Shown: positions 44,151-54,122 of the stretch, piece by piece | Layout of the letters: the number at the start of each line of letters is the position of its first letter | Numbering within the stretch: position 1 is the first letter of the stretch | Source of the DNA: Virgibacillus proomii | GTDB lineage: Bacteria; Bacillota; Bacilli; Bacillales; Amphibacillaceae | DNA length: 64,000 bases | Direction: 5' to 3' | Assembly: GCF_900162615.1 (NCBI RefSeq) | Contig: NZ_FUFN01000009.1 | Coordinates: 684,520-748,519, forward strand | Notes under the pieces: model-generated | Told to the model about the DNA's origin: nothing | Seen by the model: only the letters and a program-made list of their open reading frames with translations | Databases searched by the model: none | Translations under genes and position numbers: made by a program

Positions 44151-44288
44151 CTATGCATTTAACATTTTCTTGGGTAACTCCTCTAAATATCGACTATACA
44201 CCCATTGCAAAAAAACTACTTCATTATCTTGTAATTGCCTGCCTAACTTTTCTTCGGTTTCCTGACAGATTTGTAAAAAGGTTACCAT
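44151..44288 (-). CDS. Small hypothetical protein, 45 aa
   Basis: From the ATG at 44288 (AGGGGG eleven bases upstream): MVTFLQICQETEEKLG, then RQLQDNEVVFLQWVYSRYLE. Amphipathic helical, charged; no family recognised with confidence. A longer in-frame reading reaches 44408 but its extra residues look non-coding. The terminator at 44041-44066 supports transcription. It lies alone between ywdI and the phasin-like gene. Confidence 0.5.
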   Translation of the reverse strand: MVTFLQICQETEEKLGRQLQDNEVVFLQWVYSRYLEELPKKMLNA

Positions 44289-44950
44289 ACGCTTGAAATT
44301 CCCCCTATTGGAGCTGATATTTCCTTCCATTGTATCGCTGTTTAGAGTGAAGCGCAATAACTTTCTGGTCAAAAGGCAGAATTTACAGATAACTACTCGT
44401 TTTGACAAAATAGACGCTAACTTAACCGACAGATTTTTTGTAAAGATTACAACTTATCTACTATCTTTTCTATTGTTTGACAACCTATAACAAATAAAGT
44501 AAATAGACAATTAAAATAATAAACACCCAAACGGCTATCAACAAAACGCCAGTAATAAGAAAAAATAGTAACAAGCAAGATACTTTTGTAAAATCAGCTA
44601 CAATTATACTCTACCCTACTTCACGAAGGAGTAAAACATAGTGTTTTTTACTACTTGTTAGCAAAATGAAGACATTCAGTAGAATGTATGCATGAGATAT
44701 CAGAACTGGCTAGAAACAAGTCTAAACAAAGGAATTGGAAGTGTCATTTTTAACCCGACTTTTTAAACAACCTCTCTAAAAAATATGGTTAACACAAAAA
44801 TTTTCAATACTAAGTGGCTGCATCATTTTCCTTAAGATCTGCTTACTTTCATAAATAGAAAACTTGGGCAAGCGTTAATCCCTGGCAGAGAACGAATTGC
44901 GTGTAACAGGTAAAAAACTTTAGGTATTGAACTATATTTCTTGCGATATA
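44289..44950. other. Long AT-rich intergenic stretch
   Basis: About 660 bp with no supported gene. It contains a family C end fragment near 44745-44785 (CCCGACTTTTTAAACAACCTC, inverse of the family C start) and a possible 29-codon hydrophobic minus-strand frame near 44489-44578 without a clear ribosome-binding site. Confidence 0.4.
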
Positions 44951-44987
44951 AAAAAGACAGACCACCTAAGGTAATCTGCCTTTTTTA
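44951..44987 (-). terminator. Terminator of phasin-like gene
   Basis: On the minus strand GGCAGATTACC pairs with GGTGGTCTGTC (with G-U pairs), followed by TTTTTT. Confidence 0.7.
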
Positions 44988-44991
44988 CGAT

Positions 44992-45291
44992 CTATTTTTC
45001 TTCCAGTTTGCTTTCTAATTCTGTAATTCTTGCACGAAGTTCATTGATATCTTCTTTCGTAGCTAAGCCAATCTCTTGTGCAAATTTCTTCATTTGTTCA
45101 TATTGTTGTGCTTGCCATTCACCTTTTTTTGTTTCACCTTTTTCAATAAACTGCTGCAAGACGGCTTTTGCCTGTTCCTGTGTCAATTCATTCTTGTCTA
45201 CTAATTGTTTCACTTTACTTTCAAATTTCTCTTTACTTGTAACTGCTGCACCTAAGCCAAGTAAAAATCCTTTTTTTAATAAGTCATTCAT
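44992..45291 (-). CDS. Phasin-like helical protein
   Basis: A 99-residue all-helical protein. A hydrophobic N-terminal stretch (LLKKGFLLGLGAAVTSKEK) is followed by a long charged helix and a C-terminal coiled coil with heptads (DINELRARITELESKLEEK). This pattern is annotated as phasin or PHA-regulator-like in Bacillaceae and commonly sits next to a UbiB/AarF gene, as here (14 bp). No PHA synthase is in the window, so a role with the UbiB-like kinase and membrane lipids is equally possible. Confidence 0.75.
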   Translation of the reverse strand: MNDLLKKGFLLGLGAAVTSKEKFESKVKQLVDKNELTQEQAKAVLQQFIEKGETKKGEWQAQQYEQMKKFAQEIGLATKEDINELRARITELESKLEEK

Positions 45292-45305
45292 AATTTACAC
45301 CTCCT

Positions 45306-46955
45306 TTACCATAAAGATTGAATCATCTTATAATGCTTTCTAATTACTATGATTAACATAACGGCGAAAACACTTGCACTAACTAGTCCAATGAGCGCCA
45401 TTAGTTGCAAACCTACATAAAATCCTACACTCATACAGCCTAAAGTGACCAATAAAAATGTCACATTTAAAACCTCAAGGATGATAAAATAATGATGCTT
45501 TTGTTGGCGTTGTTGTTTTTGTTTTTCCCACTGTCGCTGTTTCTCCCCATTTTCCAACCAGTTTAACACTGCCTGTGGATAAGATAAAATAGGTTTAATA
45601 GTATCCTTTACATAATCCGTATACATGGACTCAGCAAATCGTTTACCACCAAACCATTGTTTAAACTTCGGGGTCGCCCATTTTTGGAGATCAACCTCTG
45701 GGTAAATTGCAATTAATATGCCAATTACAATCGAAATAGCCCGTCCTAAATAAGCATATTCTGCTGAAAGCTGGATAGGTTGTTCATGAAGAATAAGACG
45801 AATATCTTCTTTCAATTGCTCAATAATATGTGTATCCTGCATATTCACTGTACCAGTTTGGTACATTTCAACCGTTTCACGAATAATTCGTTTTAATTTC
45901 TTTCGATCCGCATTTGGCAAAATAAAATTCATTTCATCTAATGTTTGAATCACTTTATCATAGTCATCAACAATAATGCTATGAATCAGTTGTTTAAAAT
46001 AATGGCTATCCTGTTTACGCACCTCTCCAATCATACCAAAATCAATAATCACCACCGTGCCATCTGTGCGAATCAAAATATTTCCTGCGTGTGGATCAGC
46101 ATGGAATTTACCCGACTGTAAAAATTGTTCCAAGTAAAAATCAAATACAGTTTTAGCTATTCGCTGCGGATCAATCTGATGTTGATTCATAAAGGACAGA
46201 TCCGTTATTTTTGCTCCTTCTATCCATTCCATCACTAGTATTTTTCTCGTACATAACTCCTCTACATAGAACGGAATATGTATCGAAGTATTGTCTTTAA
46301 ACCGCTCTTGAAAATAAAGAGCGTTTGACAATTCTTGTTCAAAGTTAAGTTCTCGATTCATCACCGTAACAAGCTCTCGGTATAATGACGGTAAATCAGC
46401 CTTCTTTCCAAACGTAGTAAGCGTTTCAATTAACCAAAATACAATCCGTAATGCTTTAAAATCCTTGTGAAACACATCACTAATTCGGTGGCGCTGAACC
46501 TTTATGGCTACCACTGTTTTTCCATCCTTTAATGTTGCCCGATATACTTCACCAATGGAAGCTGAGGCAATCGAAGGGGTTTGAATTTCCTCTACAACAT
46601 CGTAGATAGAAGTACCCCATTCTTCTTCCAAAATACTTCGAGCATACGAATAAGGCATTGCAGGTACACGGTCAACAAGCTCGCTAAGCTCTTTAATAAA
46701 TGCATCTGGCATAAAATCAGTCCGCGTACTAAGAAACTGACCTACCTTAATTAATACTCCTCCTAATTTTCCAGCCTTCTCACGATATTCCGTTGCCATC
46801 TTCGTAACGAGACAATTCCATTTTGCAACTGTCTGATCGTCCCATATACGGTTTTTAAAATGGAACACATAAATTTGCATAATAAATTTTAGTGTCATCC
46901 ATACCATCACCGTACAGCGATAGCCTAAATTATATTTTAAACGCTTATTCACCAT
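45306..46955 (-). CDS. AarF/UbiB/ABC1 family atypical kinase
   Basis: A 549-residue atypical kinase-like protein. KxGQ signature KVGQFLSTR, the Ala-rich nucleotide loop region SASIGEVYRA, VAIKVQR lysine, DPHAGNIL catalytic loop and IIDFGMIG metal site are all present; two hydrophobic helices close the C-terminus (about 485-540). UbiB proteins act in quinone or isoprenoid lipid handling; Bacillaceae use menaquinone, so exact role is open. Start: ATG 46955, or GTG at 46952, after GAGGTG. Confidence 0.88.
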   Translation of the reverse strand: MVNKRLKYNLGYRCTVMVWMTLKFIMQIYVFHFKNRIWDDQTVAKWNCLVTKMATEYREKAGKLGGVLIKVGQFLSTRTDFMPDAFIKELSELVDRVPAMPYSYARSILEEEWGTSIYDVVEEIQTPSIASASIGEVYRATLKDGKTVVAIKVQRHRISDVFHKDFKALRIVFWLIETLTTFGKKADLPSLYRELVTVMNRELNFEQELSNALYFQERFKDNTSIHIPFYVEELCTRKILVMEWIEGAKITDLSFMNQHQIDPQRIAKTVFDFYLEQFLQSGKFHADPHAGNILIRTDGTVVIIDFGMIGEVRKQDSHYFKQLIHSIIVDDYDKVIQTLDEMNFILPNADRKKLKRIIRETVEMYQTGTVNMQDTHIIEQLKEDIRLILHEQPIQLSAEYAYLGRAISIVIGILIAIYPEVDLQKWATPKFKQWFGGKRFAESMYTDYVKDTIKPILSYPQAVLNWLENGEKQRQWEKQKQQRQQKHHYFIILEVLNVTFLLVTLGCMSVGFYVGLQLMALIGLVSASVFAVMLIIVIRKHYKMIQSLW

Positions 46956-47177
46956 TGAACACCTCATTATATGTATACCCTATTATAAACTAAACTAAAA
47001 TGCTTACGATATAAATTAACGATAACCCTATTTCACAAAACGAGCAACGCAAAAGGAAAAATCGCTTTTAATTATAGGTAACAATTAAGAAATTCCAGTT
47101 AATTTTAAATTAATCATTGGATAATCATTCATTTTCACTTATAATAATTAATGAACATTTAAACGTTGGGGGCTCTT

Positions 47178-48527
47178 ATGAAAAACAATCAATATTCACT
47201 TATAGATCATTTAAAATTTATTGTACCATCTCTTGTAGGTGTTTTTTTATTTATGTTACCAATAAAAACAGAAGCTGGGTTAACAATTCCGATTGCTATC
47301 CTAGCCGAAAGTGTACAAACACTTTTGAATGATAGAATATCAGAGATCATGATGATCATCATTGTCATTACTGCAGTAATGACGGTTATCGCTAGAATTG
47401 TCGGCCAAGAAAAGTTTGCTGTCACACCGTTTTTTCAGCAGCTATTTTGCGTCAATACGTTTTGGACGATAACCCGAATCGTTGCTGCCATCTTTGCAAT
47501 AATGGTATTTTTTCGAATTGGACCAGAATTTATCCATGGAGCAAGTACTGGGCAAATGCTGCTAGGAGATTTGTTACATGTTTTATTTGCTGTCTTCCTT
47601 TTTGCCGGGTTATTCTTACCACTTCTTATGAATTTTGGTTTGCTGGAGTTATTTGGAACGATTATGACAAAAGTAATGCGACCATTATTTCGTCTCCCCG
47701 GTCGATCGTCCATTGATTCTTTAGCGTCATGGATTGGAGATGGAACAATCGGTGTATTAATCACCAGCAAACAATACGAAAATGGTTATTATACTAAACG
47801 AGAGGCTGCCGTTATTGGCACCACTTTTTCCGTTGTTTCGATCACCTTTTCGTTAGTAATTATTGGAGAAGTTGGTCTTAAGCATATGTTCGTACCGTTT
47901 TATGGTACTGTTTTAGCAGCTGGCTTTATCGCTGCCTTAATTATGCCACGTATCCCTCCACTTTCCAAAAAAGAAGATACGTATATTCATGAAAAAACAG
48001 AAAAAATATCTGAAAGCGTACCAAATGGAGAAAATATACTAACGTACAGTTACAAACAAGCTCTCGATCGGGCAAAAAAAGAAAAAAGTGTATATCAATT
48101 CTTAAAAGAGGGCGGACAAAACATTTTAGATATGTGGATGGGTGTTGCTCCCGTTGTCATGGCATTTGGCTTAATAGCATTAATTATTGCCGAAACAACC
48201 CCATTATTTCAATGGTTGGGGCTACCTTTTGTCCCTCTGTTAGAGCTGTTGCAAATCCCATCTGCTAAGGAAGCATCAGAAACGATCTTGATTGGCTTTG
48301 CTGACATGTTTTTACCTTCTATTTTAGCTTCTTCCATTGAAGAAGAAATAACTCGGTTTATTATCGCTGCCTTATCGGTTACTCAATTAATTTATATGTC
48401 AGAGGTAGGCGGATTATTATTAGGTTCAAAAGTCCCTGTATCCTTTAAAGATCTTACTGTTATTTTTCTATTACGGACGTTGATTACTTTACCAGTAATT
48501 ACATTGATCGCTCACCTTATCTTTTAA
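47178..48527 (+). CDS. YjiH family membrane protein (Gate domain)
   Basis: A 449-residue polytopic membrane protein with about ten helices and nucleoside-recognition (Gate) segments: FGLLELFGTIMTKVMRPLFRLPGRSSIDSLASWIGDGTIGVLI region (quoted by position 162-204 only: key GRSS and SWIGDGTIG) and the C-terminal IGFADMFLPS. YjiH proteins are putative transporters of unknown substrate. GGGGG lies eight bases before the ATG at 47178. Monocistronic. Confidence 0.85.
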   Translation: MKNNQYSLIDHLKFIVPSLVGVFLFMLPIKTEAGLTIPIAILAESVQTLLNDRISEIMMIIIVITAVMTVIARIVGQEKFAVTPFFQQLFCVNTFWTITRIVAAIFAIMVFFRIGPEFIHGASTGQMLLGDLLHVLFAVFLFAGLFLPLLMNFGLLELFGTIMTKVMRPLFRLPGRSSIDSLASWIGDGTIGVLITSKQYENGYYTKREAAVIGTTFSVVSITFSLVIIGEVGLKHMFVPFYGTVLAAGFIAALIMPRIPPLSKKEDTYIHEKTEKISESVPNGENILTYSYKQALDRAKKEKSVYQFLKEGGQNILDMWMGVAPVVMAFGLIALIIAETTPLFQWLGLPFVPLLELLQIPSAKEASETILIGFADMFLPSILASSIEEEITRFIIAALSVTQLIYMSEVGGLLLGSKVPVSFKDLTVIFLLRTLITLPVITLIAHLIF

Positions 48528-48647
48528 GAAAAACGAACAGTCACCTGTGTCATGAGCTTGGCGATAACTTAGTTGCTGAACAATTAAAACCATCCGATGA
48601 CGGATTCACTTCTACACTAAATTTCTTATACGCATAAGGACAATAGT
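48528..48647. other. Intergenic region after yjiH gene
   Basis: No gene; no convincing terminator for the yjiH-type gene directly after its stop. Confidence 0.35.
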
Positions 48648-48785
48648 TAGAAGCGCTGGGTGCTGGCGGACAAACGGAAGAGCTTTGAACAAGGAAAAAG
48701 TAGAACTTCATTCAAGGAGTGTTTTTTCCTTAAAAAACCGCGATGTATCGCTATCGTAGCTTTCCATGTCCTTGAAACAGTAAAT
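48648..48785 (+). repeat. Composite repeat: module D and core variant B 5' half
   Basis: Module D-like GAAGCGCTGGGTGCTGGC, then AGTAGAACTTCATTCAAGG, the mini-hairpin GCGATGTATCGC and TCGTAGCTTTCCATGTCC; the 3' half is missing. Confidence 0.6.
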
Positions 48786-48819
48786 CCAAGGCTACGTTCT
48801 CAGGCCTATTAAATAACGA

Positions 48820-48854
48820 AAAAACAGCCAGAATAAACGTAGCTGGCTGTTTTT
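48820..48854. terminator. Terminator of acyltransferase gene
   Basis: Perfect 12-base arms AAAAACAGCCAG and CTGGCTGTTTTT; 17 bp beyond the acyltransferase stop on the minus strand and also usable from the plus side. Confidence 0.8.
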
Positions 48855-48870
48855 ATATATTTATATGCTG

Positions 48871-49881
48871 TTATTTTTGACTGTTCTCATTAGCAACTTG
48901 TTGATACATGTTTTTGAGAATCGATGCCTTCCCTTCAACAATCGGCTGCCAAGTTCCTTGGACTGGTCGACTGGATAATAGCAGTACAATGAGCAAAGAC
49001 AGAATAGCTAAGCCGATAAAGTCGAGAAATCCGTTCACTTCAAACAAGTCTACCTGACGGAAAAATTGAATGAAGAAACCATGTAACAAATAGACATATA
49101 ATGTTCTTGTTCCAAGTGCAGTCCATCTGAATCTTTTTGTTGGTACCCATGCCAGTACACTTGCTACCATAATAACCGCAGTTATATAAACAAGTAATCT
49201 GGCTAACCCGCCAAACTCAGCCATATTCAAATCGGCATATGATTTAGAAGCAAGCAGCCAGCCGGAATTAAATTCAGGTAAAGAATAAATAGTAACAGCA
49301 ATGCCGCCCATCACAATAAGCGAGGCAACTTTCACCCCTATATTTTTGATTACCATCACTTGTTTTTCCGTTAATAAATAGCCTATTAAGAAAAACGGGA
49401 AGAATACAAATGTTCGCGACAAGCTAAACGTATGGCCGATTTCACCAAAATATCCTACTAGCAATCCAATCTGCACAGAAATGATAACGCTTAAGAACGG
49501 AGGAATTTTTTTAAACCAGTATAAGAGGATATGCCAACAAAACAGACTGAATAAAAACCACAATGACCAATGTGGGCTAAATAAATCCGTCTGCCAGTCT
49601 GATTTTCCGATTAAAAAATAGTATCCTGTATATAACGCTTGAAAAATTACGTATGGCAGCAGTAGTTTTTTCATTAATTTTAATACATAATTCATATTTC
49701 CTGCCCCTTTGGCAAAAAAGCCTGATAAAAAAATAAATGCAGGCATATGAAACGTATAAATCCAAAGGTAAAGAGTATTAATATTTTTTGATCCATCCGT
49801 AAGCGGCTGTATCATATGTCCAAACACAACTAAAAAGATCAGGATTACTTTAGCATTATCAAAAAAGGAATTCCTTTCCAT
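48871..49881 (-). CDS. Acyltransferase-3 family membrane protein
   Basis: A 336-residue integral membrane O-acyltransferase with about ten helices. The N-terminal motif FFDNAKVILIFLVVFGHMIQP includes the family His, and FHMPAFIFLSGFFAKG is the second signature. The C-terminal 30 residues are soluble. Such proteins modify surface polysaccharides or lipids; similar to YfiQ/YkrP of B. subtilis, substrate unknown. The ATG at 49881 fits GAAGGATGGG upstream; the longer frame to 49980 has no such support. Confidence 0.82.
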   Translation of the reverse strand: MERNSFFDNAKVILIFLVVFGHMIQPLTDGSKNINTLYLWIYTFHMPAFIFLSGFFAKGAGNMNYVLKLMKKLLLPYVIFQALYTGYYFLIGKSDWQTDLFSPHWSLWFLFSLFCWHILLYWFKKIPPFLSVIISVQIGLLVGYFGEIGHTFSLSRTFVFFPFFLIGYLLTEKQVMVIKNIGVKVASLIVMGGIAVTIYSLPEFNSGWLLASKSYADLNMAEFGGLARLLVYITAVIMVASVLAWVPTKRFRWTALGTRTLYVYLLHGFFIQFFRQVDLFEVNGFLDFIGLAILSLLIVLLLSSRPVQGTWQPIVEGKASILKNMYQQVANENSQK

Positions 49882-50061
49882 TGATATATCCCATCCTTCT
49901 CTATAATAAAATCTCCTAAAAACTTGTGAATTAATAAAGTGTGCACTATATACTTTACCCCTTTTCATATGTTTTTGCATGGTTTAACGCTTGATTTCAT
50001 ACACTTGTTAGCAGTTTGTAACCAAGCTGAAAAATAATCATTTCTATGTAATCCTGAATAT

Positions 50062-50094
50062 GAAAATAGTCTCTAATCAATAGAGACTATTTTC
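50062..50094. terminator. Symmetric hairpin, bidirectional terminator
   Basis: Perfect 13-base arms GAAAATAGTCTCT and AGAGACTATTTTC around seven bases, with A/T runs on both sides, upstream of the acyltransferase gene. What it terminates is unclear. Confidence 0.55.
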
Positions 50095-50278
50095 TAAAAA
50101 ACGGGAATAATGAAAAGCATTCTAGTTATTCTCATATACGTGTTCAAAAATGCGCAAAAAAGGCTTTATAGTGACAACAATTTTTGCGAGCAGAAGATTG
50201 CGCATCTTCTAACTAGCCACTGGATACAAGCCATGAAAAAAATCTGTGTTATTTTTACTTCTTTTTTTGAATCAGATT
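50095..50278. other. Intergenic stretch, no gene
   Basis: Sequence between the hairpin and family C repeat; contains TGCGCAA-rich short inverted pieces (50150-50205) but no supported gene. Confidence 0.35.
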
Positions 50279-50372
50279 GTTCAAAAAGTGCACTAAAAAT
50301 GACACGTCGAATTTCTTCGTACGTTAGAACGGATAAAATTTTAGCGTTGAAGTTTCATTCAACGTAGTTAAA
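50279..50372 (+). repeat. Family C repeat
   Basis: TGTTCAAAAAGTGCAC, AAAAATGACACGTCG, AATTTCTTCGTACGTTAG, AACGGATAAAATTTTAGC and the hairpin CGTTGAA/TTCAACG. Near-identical inverted partner at 33260-33368. Confidence 0.75.
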
Positions 50373-50680
50373 AATTTTTAGGTTCTAATATAAGTACAAC
50401 TAGGCTATCGTCTGCGCTTCACTTACTGCTAAGCCAAGTTTTCTTTATCGGCTTGTTTCTCCGTTCCTTAAAGAAGGATATCCCTTTTCCTGCGTGAAAG
50501 TTGTTTCGAGGAAGCTTCACTAGTGCTCATGTATCTGTACTGCATACACTCTAGCTACTCGACACTTCTCCGCCTCGAACTTCTCGGTTTTCTTGAAGAC
50601 GCACTTACAGATAAATTAAGCTTCTATCCACTTAAAACTTAACCTTTCTAAATATGATTAGTTAACTTCAGTTTATTCCT
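50373..50680. other. Intergenic stretch with decayed repeat pieces
   Basis: Includes an inverted fragment of the outer module (TAAGCCAAGTTTTCT, 50432-50446) and a stretch (50530-50575) resembling 7995-8030. No gene seen. Confidence 0.4.
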
Positions 50681-51532
50681 TTAAGAAGTTTCTATTTTTT
50701 TCTTTTTTACTTTTTTTGGTTGCTTTAATTGTTGAGGTTGGTTTGCCTTTGGCTGATCCTGCTTTGCTCGTTCTAAAGAAGCTTGTAAAGCATCCATTAA
50801 ATTTGTTGCGACACCAGTTGCAGGTTTATCCTTTGCGGTTGCCGTTTGATCCTGCTGTTTCTTTTGTTCAATCAAATGAAGCAGCGATCTACGATATTCA
50901 TCTTGATATTTTTCCGGATTAAATTCAGTTGTTAACTGATCAATTAGCATTTTTGCCGTATCTAGTTCCTGTTTATTCATCTCAATCTCTTTAGGAACAT
51001 TAGGGACATCGCTTACATTGCGAACTTCATCCGGATAATGAATGGTTTCTACGACTAGTGTATTCTTGTACACACGGATTACAGCAAGCTGTTCTTTTGA
51101 ACGAATCATCATTTTAGCAATTCCTATTTTTCCTGTGTCCAGTAAAGCACTTCGTAAAAGACCGTATGCTTTGCTCCCTCCTTCATTTGGAGAAAGGTAA
51201 TAGCTTTTTTCATAATAAATCGGGTCAATTTCTTTAAGTTGAACAAAGTCAATGATTTCAACTGCTTTATCTCCCTGCTCCTGTCTTAAAGCTTGTAATT
51301 CCTCATCATCTAATACAACAAACTTATTTTTTGCATATTCATATGCTTTAACAATTTCATTATTTTCGACTGGACGTTCACAAACCGGGCATTTCCGCTC
51401 ATATTCAATTGGTGACTGACATTCTTTATGCAATTGCCTTAGTTTAATATCTTTATTTTCTGTGGCAGCATGCATTTTTACAGGTATATTGACTAACCCA
51501 AAACTTATCGTTCCTTTCCACATCGTATGCAC
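50681..51532 (-). CDS. ku: Ku protein, NHEJ
   Basis: A 283-residue prokaryotic Ku, which binds DNA ends as a homodimer and recruits LigD. The Ku core covers residues 1-250, beginning MWKGTISFGLVNIPVKM; two CxxC-type pairs occur (CQSP...CPVCERP). The C-terminal tail is Lys/Gln-rich (PQQLKQPKKVKKKK), typical of the DNA-binding extension. It is divergent from ligD with a composite repeat between. In B. subtilis (ykoV-ykoU) these genes are expressed in the forespore. Confidence 0.95.
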   Translation of the reverse strand: MHTMWKGTISFGLVNIPVKMHAATENKDIKLRQLHKECQSPIEYERKCPVCERPVENNEIVKAYEYAKNKFVVLDDEELQALRQEQGDKAVEIIDFVQLKEIDPIYYEKSYYLSPNEGGSKAYGLLRSALLDTGKIGIAKMMIRSKEQLAVIRVYKNTLVVETIHYPDEVRNVSDVPNVPKEIEMNKQELDTAKMLIDQLTTEFNPEKYQDEYRRSLLHLIEQKKQQDQTATAKDKPATGVATNLMDALQASLERAKQDQPKANQPQQLKQPKKVKKKKIETS

Positions 51533-51632
51533 ACTAATCCCTCCTTACTGGTAGTTTGACACAAGTAGGTCATTTTATCCTTCTATGGTTAATTTCTTTT
51601 TGAACAGCTCATACTAAGAACAAAGCCAGAAG

Positions 51633-51980
51633 TGCTCGATTAGCGGCGTACAAATAGCGGAACGAGATAGAATGTAACTTCATTCAAGGAGTGCTTTTTT
51701 CCTTTTGAAAAAGAAGAACGCTGTTTCTGCGGCGATGTGTCGCTACCATCGTTTTCCATATCCCGTCAACCCAAACGCATCAGGAGTTTAGGAGCCGCTT
51801 CTCTCAGAAAGGTCTTCAAAATAATAAAGAAATTTTTCAAATGAAGAAATACGGCTTTTCAGCCAAAGTTGCCTTTATGTAAGAAGATGATCGAGGTTTC
51901 CTACAGCTGGAGTTGATAGCTAGGCGTGATGTTTTTAAAAAGATATCCACTACGTAAAGCGAGTATAGTTTCCTATTGAA
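51633..51980 (+). repeat. Composite repeat between ku and ligD
   Basis: Module D (GAAGTGCTCGATTAGCGG, from 51633), core variant B (AACTTCATTCAAGG, mini-hairpin GCGATGTGTCGC, TTTAGGAGCCGC), then module E (ATCGAGGTTTCC ... GATATCCACTACGTAAA ... TAGTTTCCTA to about 51978). Order D-core-E as elsewhere. It fills most of the divergent ku-ligD region. Confidence 0.7.
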
Positions 51981-52056
51981 GCCCCGCGAAATTTGCCCTC
52001 TGTCGTCTTTACAATAACCTCTATACAAATATAAAAAGAGAATGGAGCGAAAAAAA

Positions 52057-53865
52057 ATGGACGTAATGAAACCGATTTCCAGTTCTGAAATTCCCTTGGG
52101 GAACGAGTGGTTATATGAAGTTAAATATGATGGCTACCGATGCATCTTACGTTGGTCCAAAGATAATCTGCAATTACTTAGTAAAAACAAAACGGATTTA
52201 ACTGATAAATTTCCCGAAATCATAGAATATTGTAAATCACAACAAGCCCAACTGCAACAGCATCTGCCTTTAACCATTGACGGTGAATTAGTCGTATTAA
52301 ATAATTCTTATCAAGCTAATTTTTCCTGGATACAAAAGCGTGCAAGAATGCATCATATGGATTCCATTCAAGCAGCGGCAATGAAGCGGCCAGCTAGCTT
52401 TATGGCATTTGATTTAATCTTGTTTCAGGGGAAGCCAATGACAAATCAAACACTCGAACAACGAAAAACTCTATTACAACAAGTTTTTGCACAAATAAAT
52501 ACGGATAAACTTTGCTATGTCACTCACTCTTTTAATGCAGAGGAGTTATGGAATACGGTTTATACTTATCTAGGTGAAGGGATTGTTGCAAAACGAAAGA
52601 AAAGTACATACAAACAGGGAAGAAGTCATCAGGATTGGTTTAAAATAAAAAACTGGCGAGAAATATCCGGAGTTTTAACGACTTTTGATGAAAGTAATCA
52701 CTATTTTCATGTGGCTGTATTTAAAAATGATGAAACAATTGGAATCGGAAAATGTAAGCATGGTCTAAATCAGGAAACATTTCAAGCACTACAACAGCTG
52801 TTTAAAACGGAAGGAAAAAAGCAACATAACCTCTATCATTTACCACCTGCCATTTGTGCATCAATATATAGTCTTGATTTATACGAGCAAGAGCTGCGCG
52901 AACCGGAGTTTAAAGAATTGCTTCCAGACGCCTTAGTAAAAGATATGACCTGGGAGCAGTTACAGTTATCACTCGCAATGCTTCCAGAATCTGTAGAATT
53001 AGCAAATACCGACAAGCTGTTCTGGCCTGCCCCAAATTATACAAAAGGAGATTTAATCGTCTACATTAGGGAAATCGCGCCTTATATCCTTCCCTTTTTA
53101 CAAGAACGTGCCCTCACTATTATCCGTGCCCCTGAAGGAGTAGAGGGTGAGACTTTTTTTCAAAAGCATTTACCTGATTATGCACCTGCATTTATACCAA
53201 GACGTTCTGTTCAGGAAGGAAAAAGCCTTATTCTCTGTGAAAATATCGAAGCACTAGTATGGTATGCCAATCATGGTACGATTGAATTTCACACCCCTTT
53301 TCAAACAATGAACACTAGCACCCCGGAAGAGATTGTATTTGATTTAGACCCGCCCAATCGAGATAGCTTTTATTTGGCAATCAAAGCTGCTAATTTGCTA
53401 AAGCATTTACTAGATGAACTGAGTCTCAAATCATTTGTAAAAACTTCTGGAAATAAAGGGCTCCAAGTATATATTCCAATTCCATCGGGAAGTATGAGCT
53501 ATGAACAAACTGCTGTATTTACAAAAGCAATCGCATGGACAATGGAAAGTGCATATCCTAATTTATTTACAACCGAGCGAATGAAACGTAAGCGTGGAGA
53601 CCGACTATACATTGATTTTGTCCAACATGGAAAAGGGAAAACGATTATTGCTCCCTATTCGCCGCGAAAAACTCCAGAAGGTACTGTTGCTACACCTCTA
53701 TTTTGGCATGAAGTAACAGATGAATTATCTCCTCTGAATTTTACAATAAAAAATGTGCTGGAGCTCATTAACAAAAGAAGTTGTCCCATGCAATTTTATC
53801 AAGACGTAAAGGAAAAACAGCAGCTTGATCCTGTTTTAACCTTTCTGCAAAATCGTACCAATTAA
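52057..53865 (+). CDS. ligD: DNA ligase D (ligase-polymerase)
   Basis: A 602-residue NHEJ enzyme. The ATP-dependent ligase domain comes first (about 1-300) with adenylation Lys23 in EVKYDGYR and motif EGIVAKRK; the LigD polymerase/primase domain follows (about 310-600) with catalytic Asp pair in FDLDPP and the conserved GNKGLQVYIP. The 3'-phosphoesterase domain is absent, as in B. subtilis LigD (YkoU). Start ATG 52057 is nine bases after GGAG; an ATG at 52042 is an alternative. Confidence 0.95.
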   Translation: MDVMKPISSSEIPLGNEWLYEVKYDGYRCILRWSKDNLQLLSKNKTDLTDKFPEIIEYCKSQQAQLQQHLPLTIDGELVVLNNSYQANFSWIQKRARMHHMDSIQAAAMKRPASFMAFDLILFQGKPMTNQTLEQRKTLLQQVFAQINTDKLCYVTHSFNAEELWNTVYTYLGEGIVAKRKKSTYKQGRSHQDWFKIKNWREISGVLTTFDESNHYFHVAVFKNDETIGIGKCKHGLNQETFQALQQLFKTEGKKQHNLYHLPPAICASIYSLDLYEQELREPEFKELLPDALVKDMTWEQLQLSLAMLPESVELANTDKLFWPAPNYTKGDLIVYIREIAPYILPFLQERALTIIRAPEGVEGETFFQKHLPDYAPAFIPRRSVQEGKSLILCENIEALVWYANHGTIEFHTPFQTMNTSTPEEIVFDLDPPNRDSFYLAIKAANLLKHLLDELSLKSFVKTSGNKGLQVYIPIPSGSMSYEQTAVFTKAIAWTMESAYPNLFTTERMKRKRGDRLYIDFVQHGKGKTIIAPYSPRKTPEGTVATPLFWHEVTDELSPLNFTIKNVLELINKRSCPMQFYQDVKEKQQLDPVLTFLQNRTN

Positions 53866-54122
53866 TAGGGAACAACCGGCCAGCAACCTAAGTAGAATCC
53901 TATCCGGATAGGTTGTACAAAGCAAAGTGACTATTGCTCAAGATAAAGAAATCCTAACTGCAACTAGACTCTTTAACACAAGGTAACACATGATGAAAGT
54001 GAAACTTCACTCCATGGACTTTGCCTTAGAATGAAATAGAACAAAGCCTATACACAAAAATTTCACCTACGTTACTTTAAGATCTGTTTTCATAACAAGA
54101 TCGTGATGGTAACAAGCAGTAC
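53866..54122. other. Intergenic region ligD-K+ channel
   Basis: A short core fragment lies at about 53996-54012 (GAAAGTGAAACTTCACTCC). No clear terminator for ligD. GCAGTACT/AGTACTGC arms overlap the stop of the channel gene. Confidence 0.4.

Noticed and set aside
44489..44578. Possible 29-codon hydrophobic peptide on the minus strand
   Set aside because: The membrane-like sequence is suggestive, but there is no ATG or ribosome-binding site and no terminator.
50110..50367. Plus-strand 85-codon open frame
   Set aside because: It covers most of a family C repeat whose other copies do not keep the frame open.
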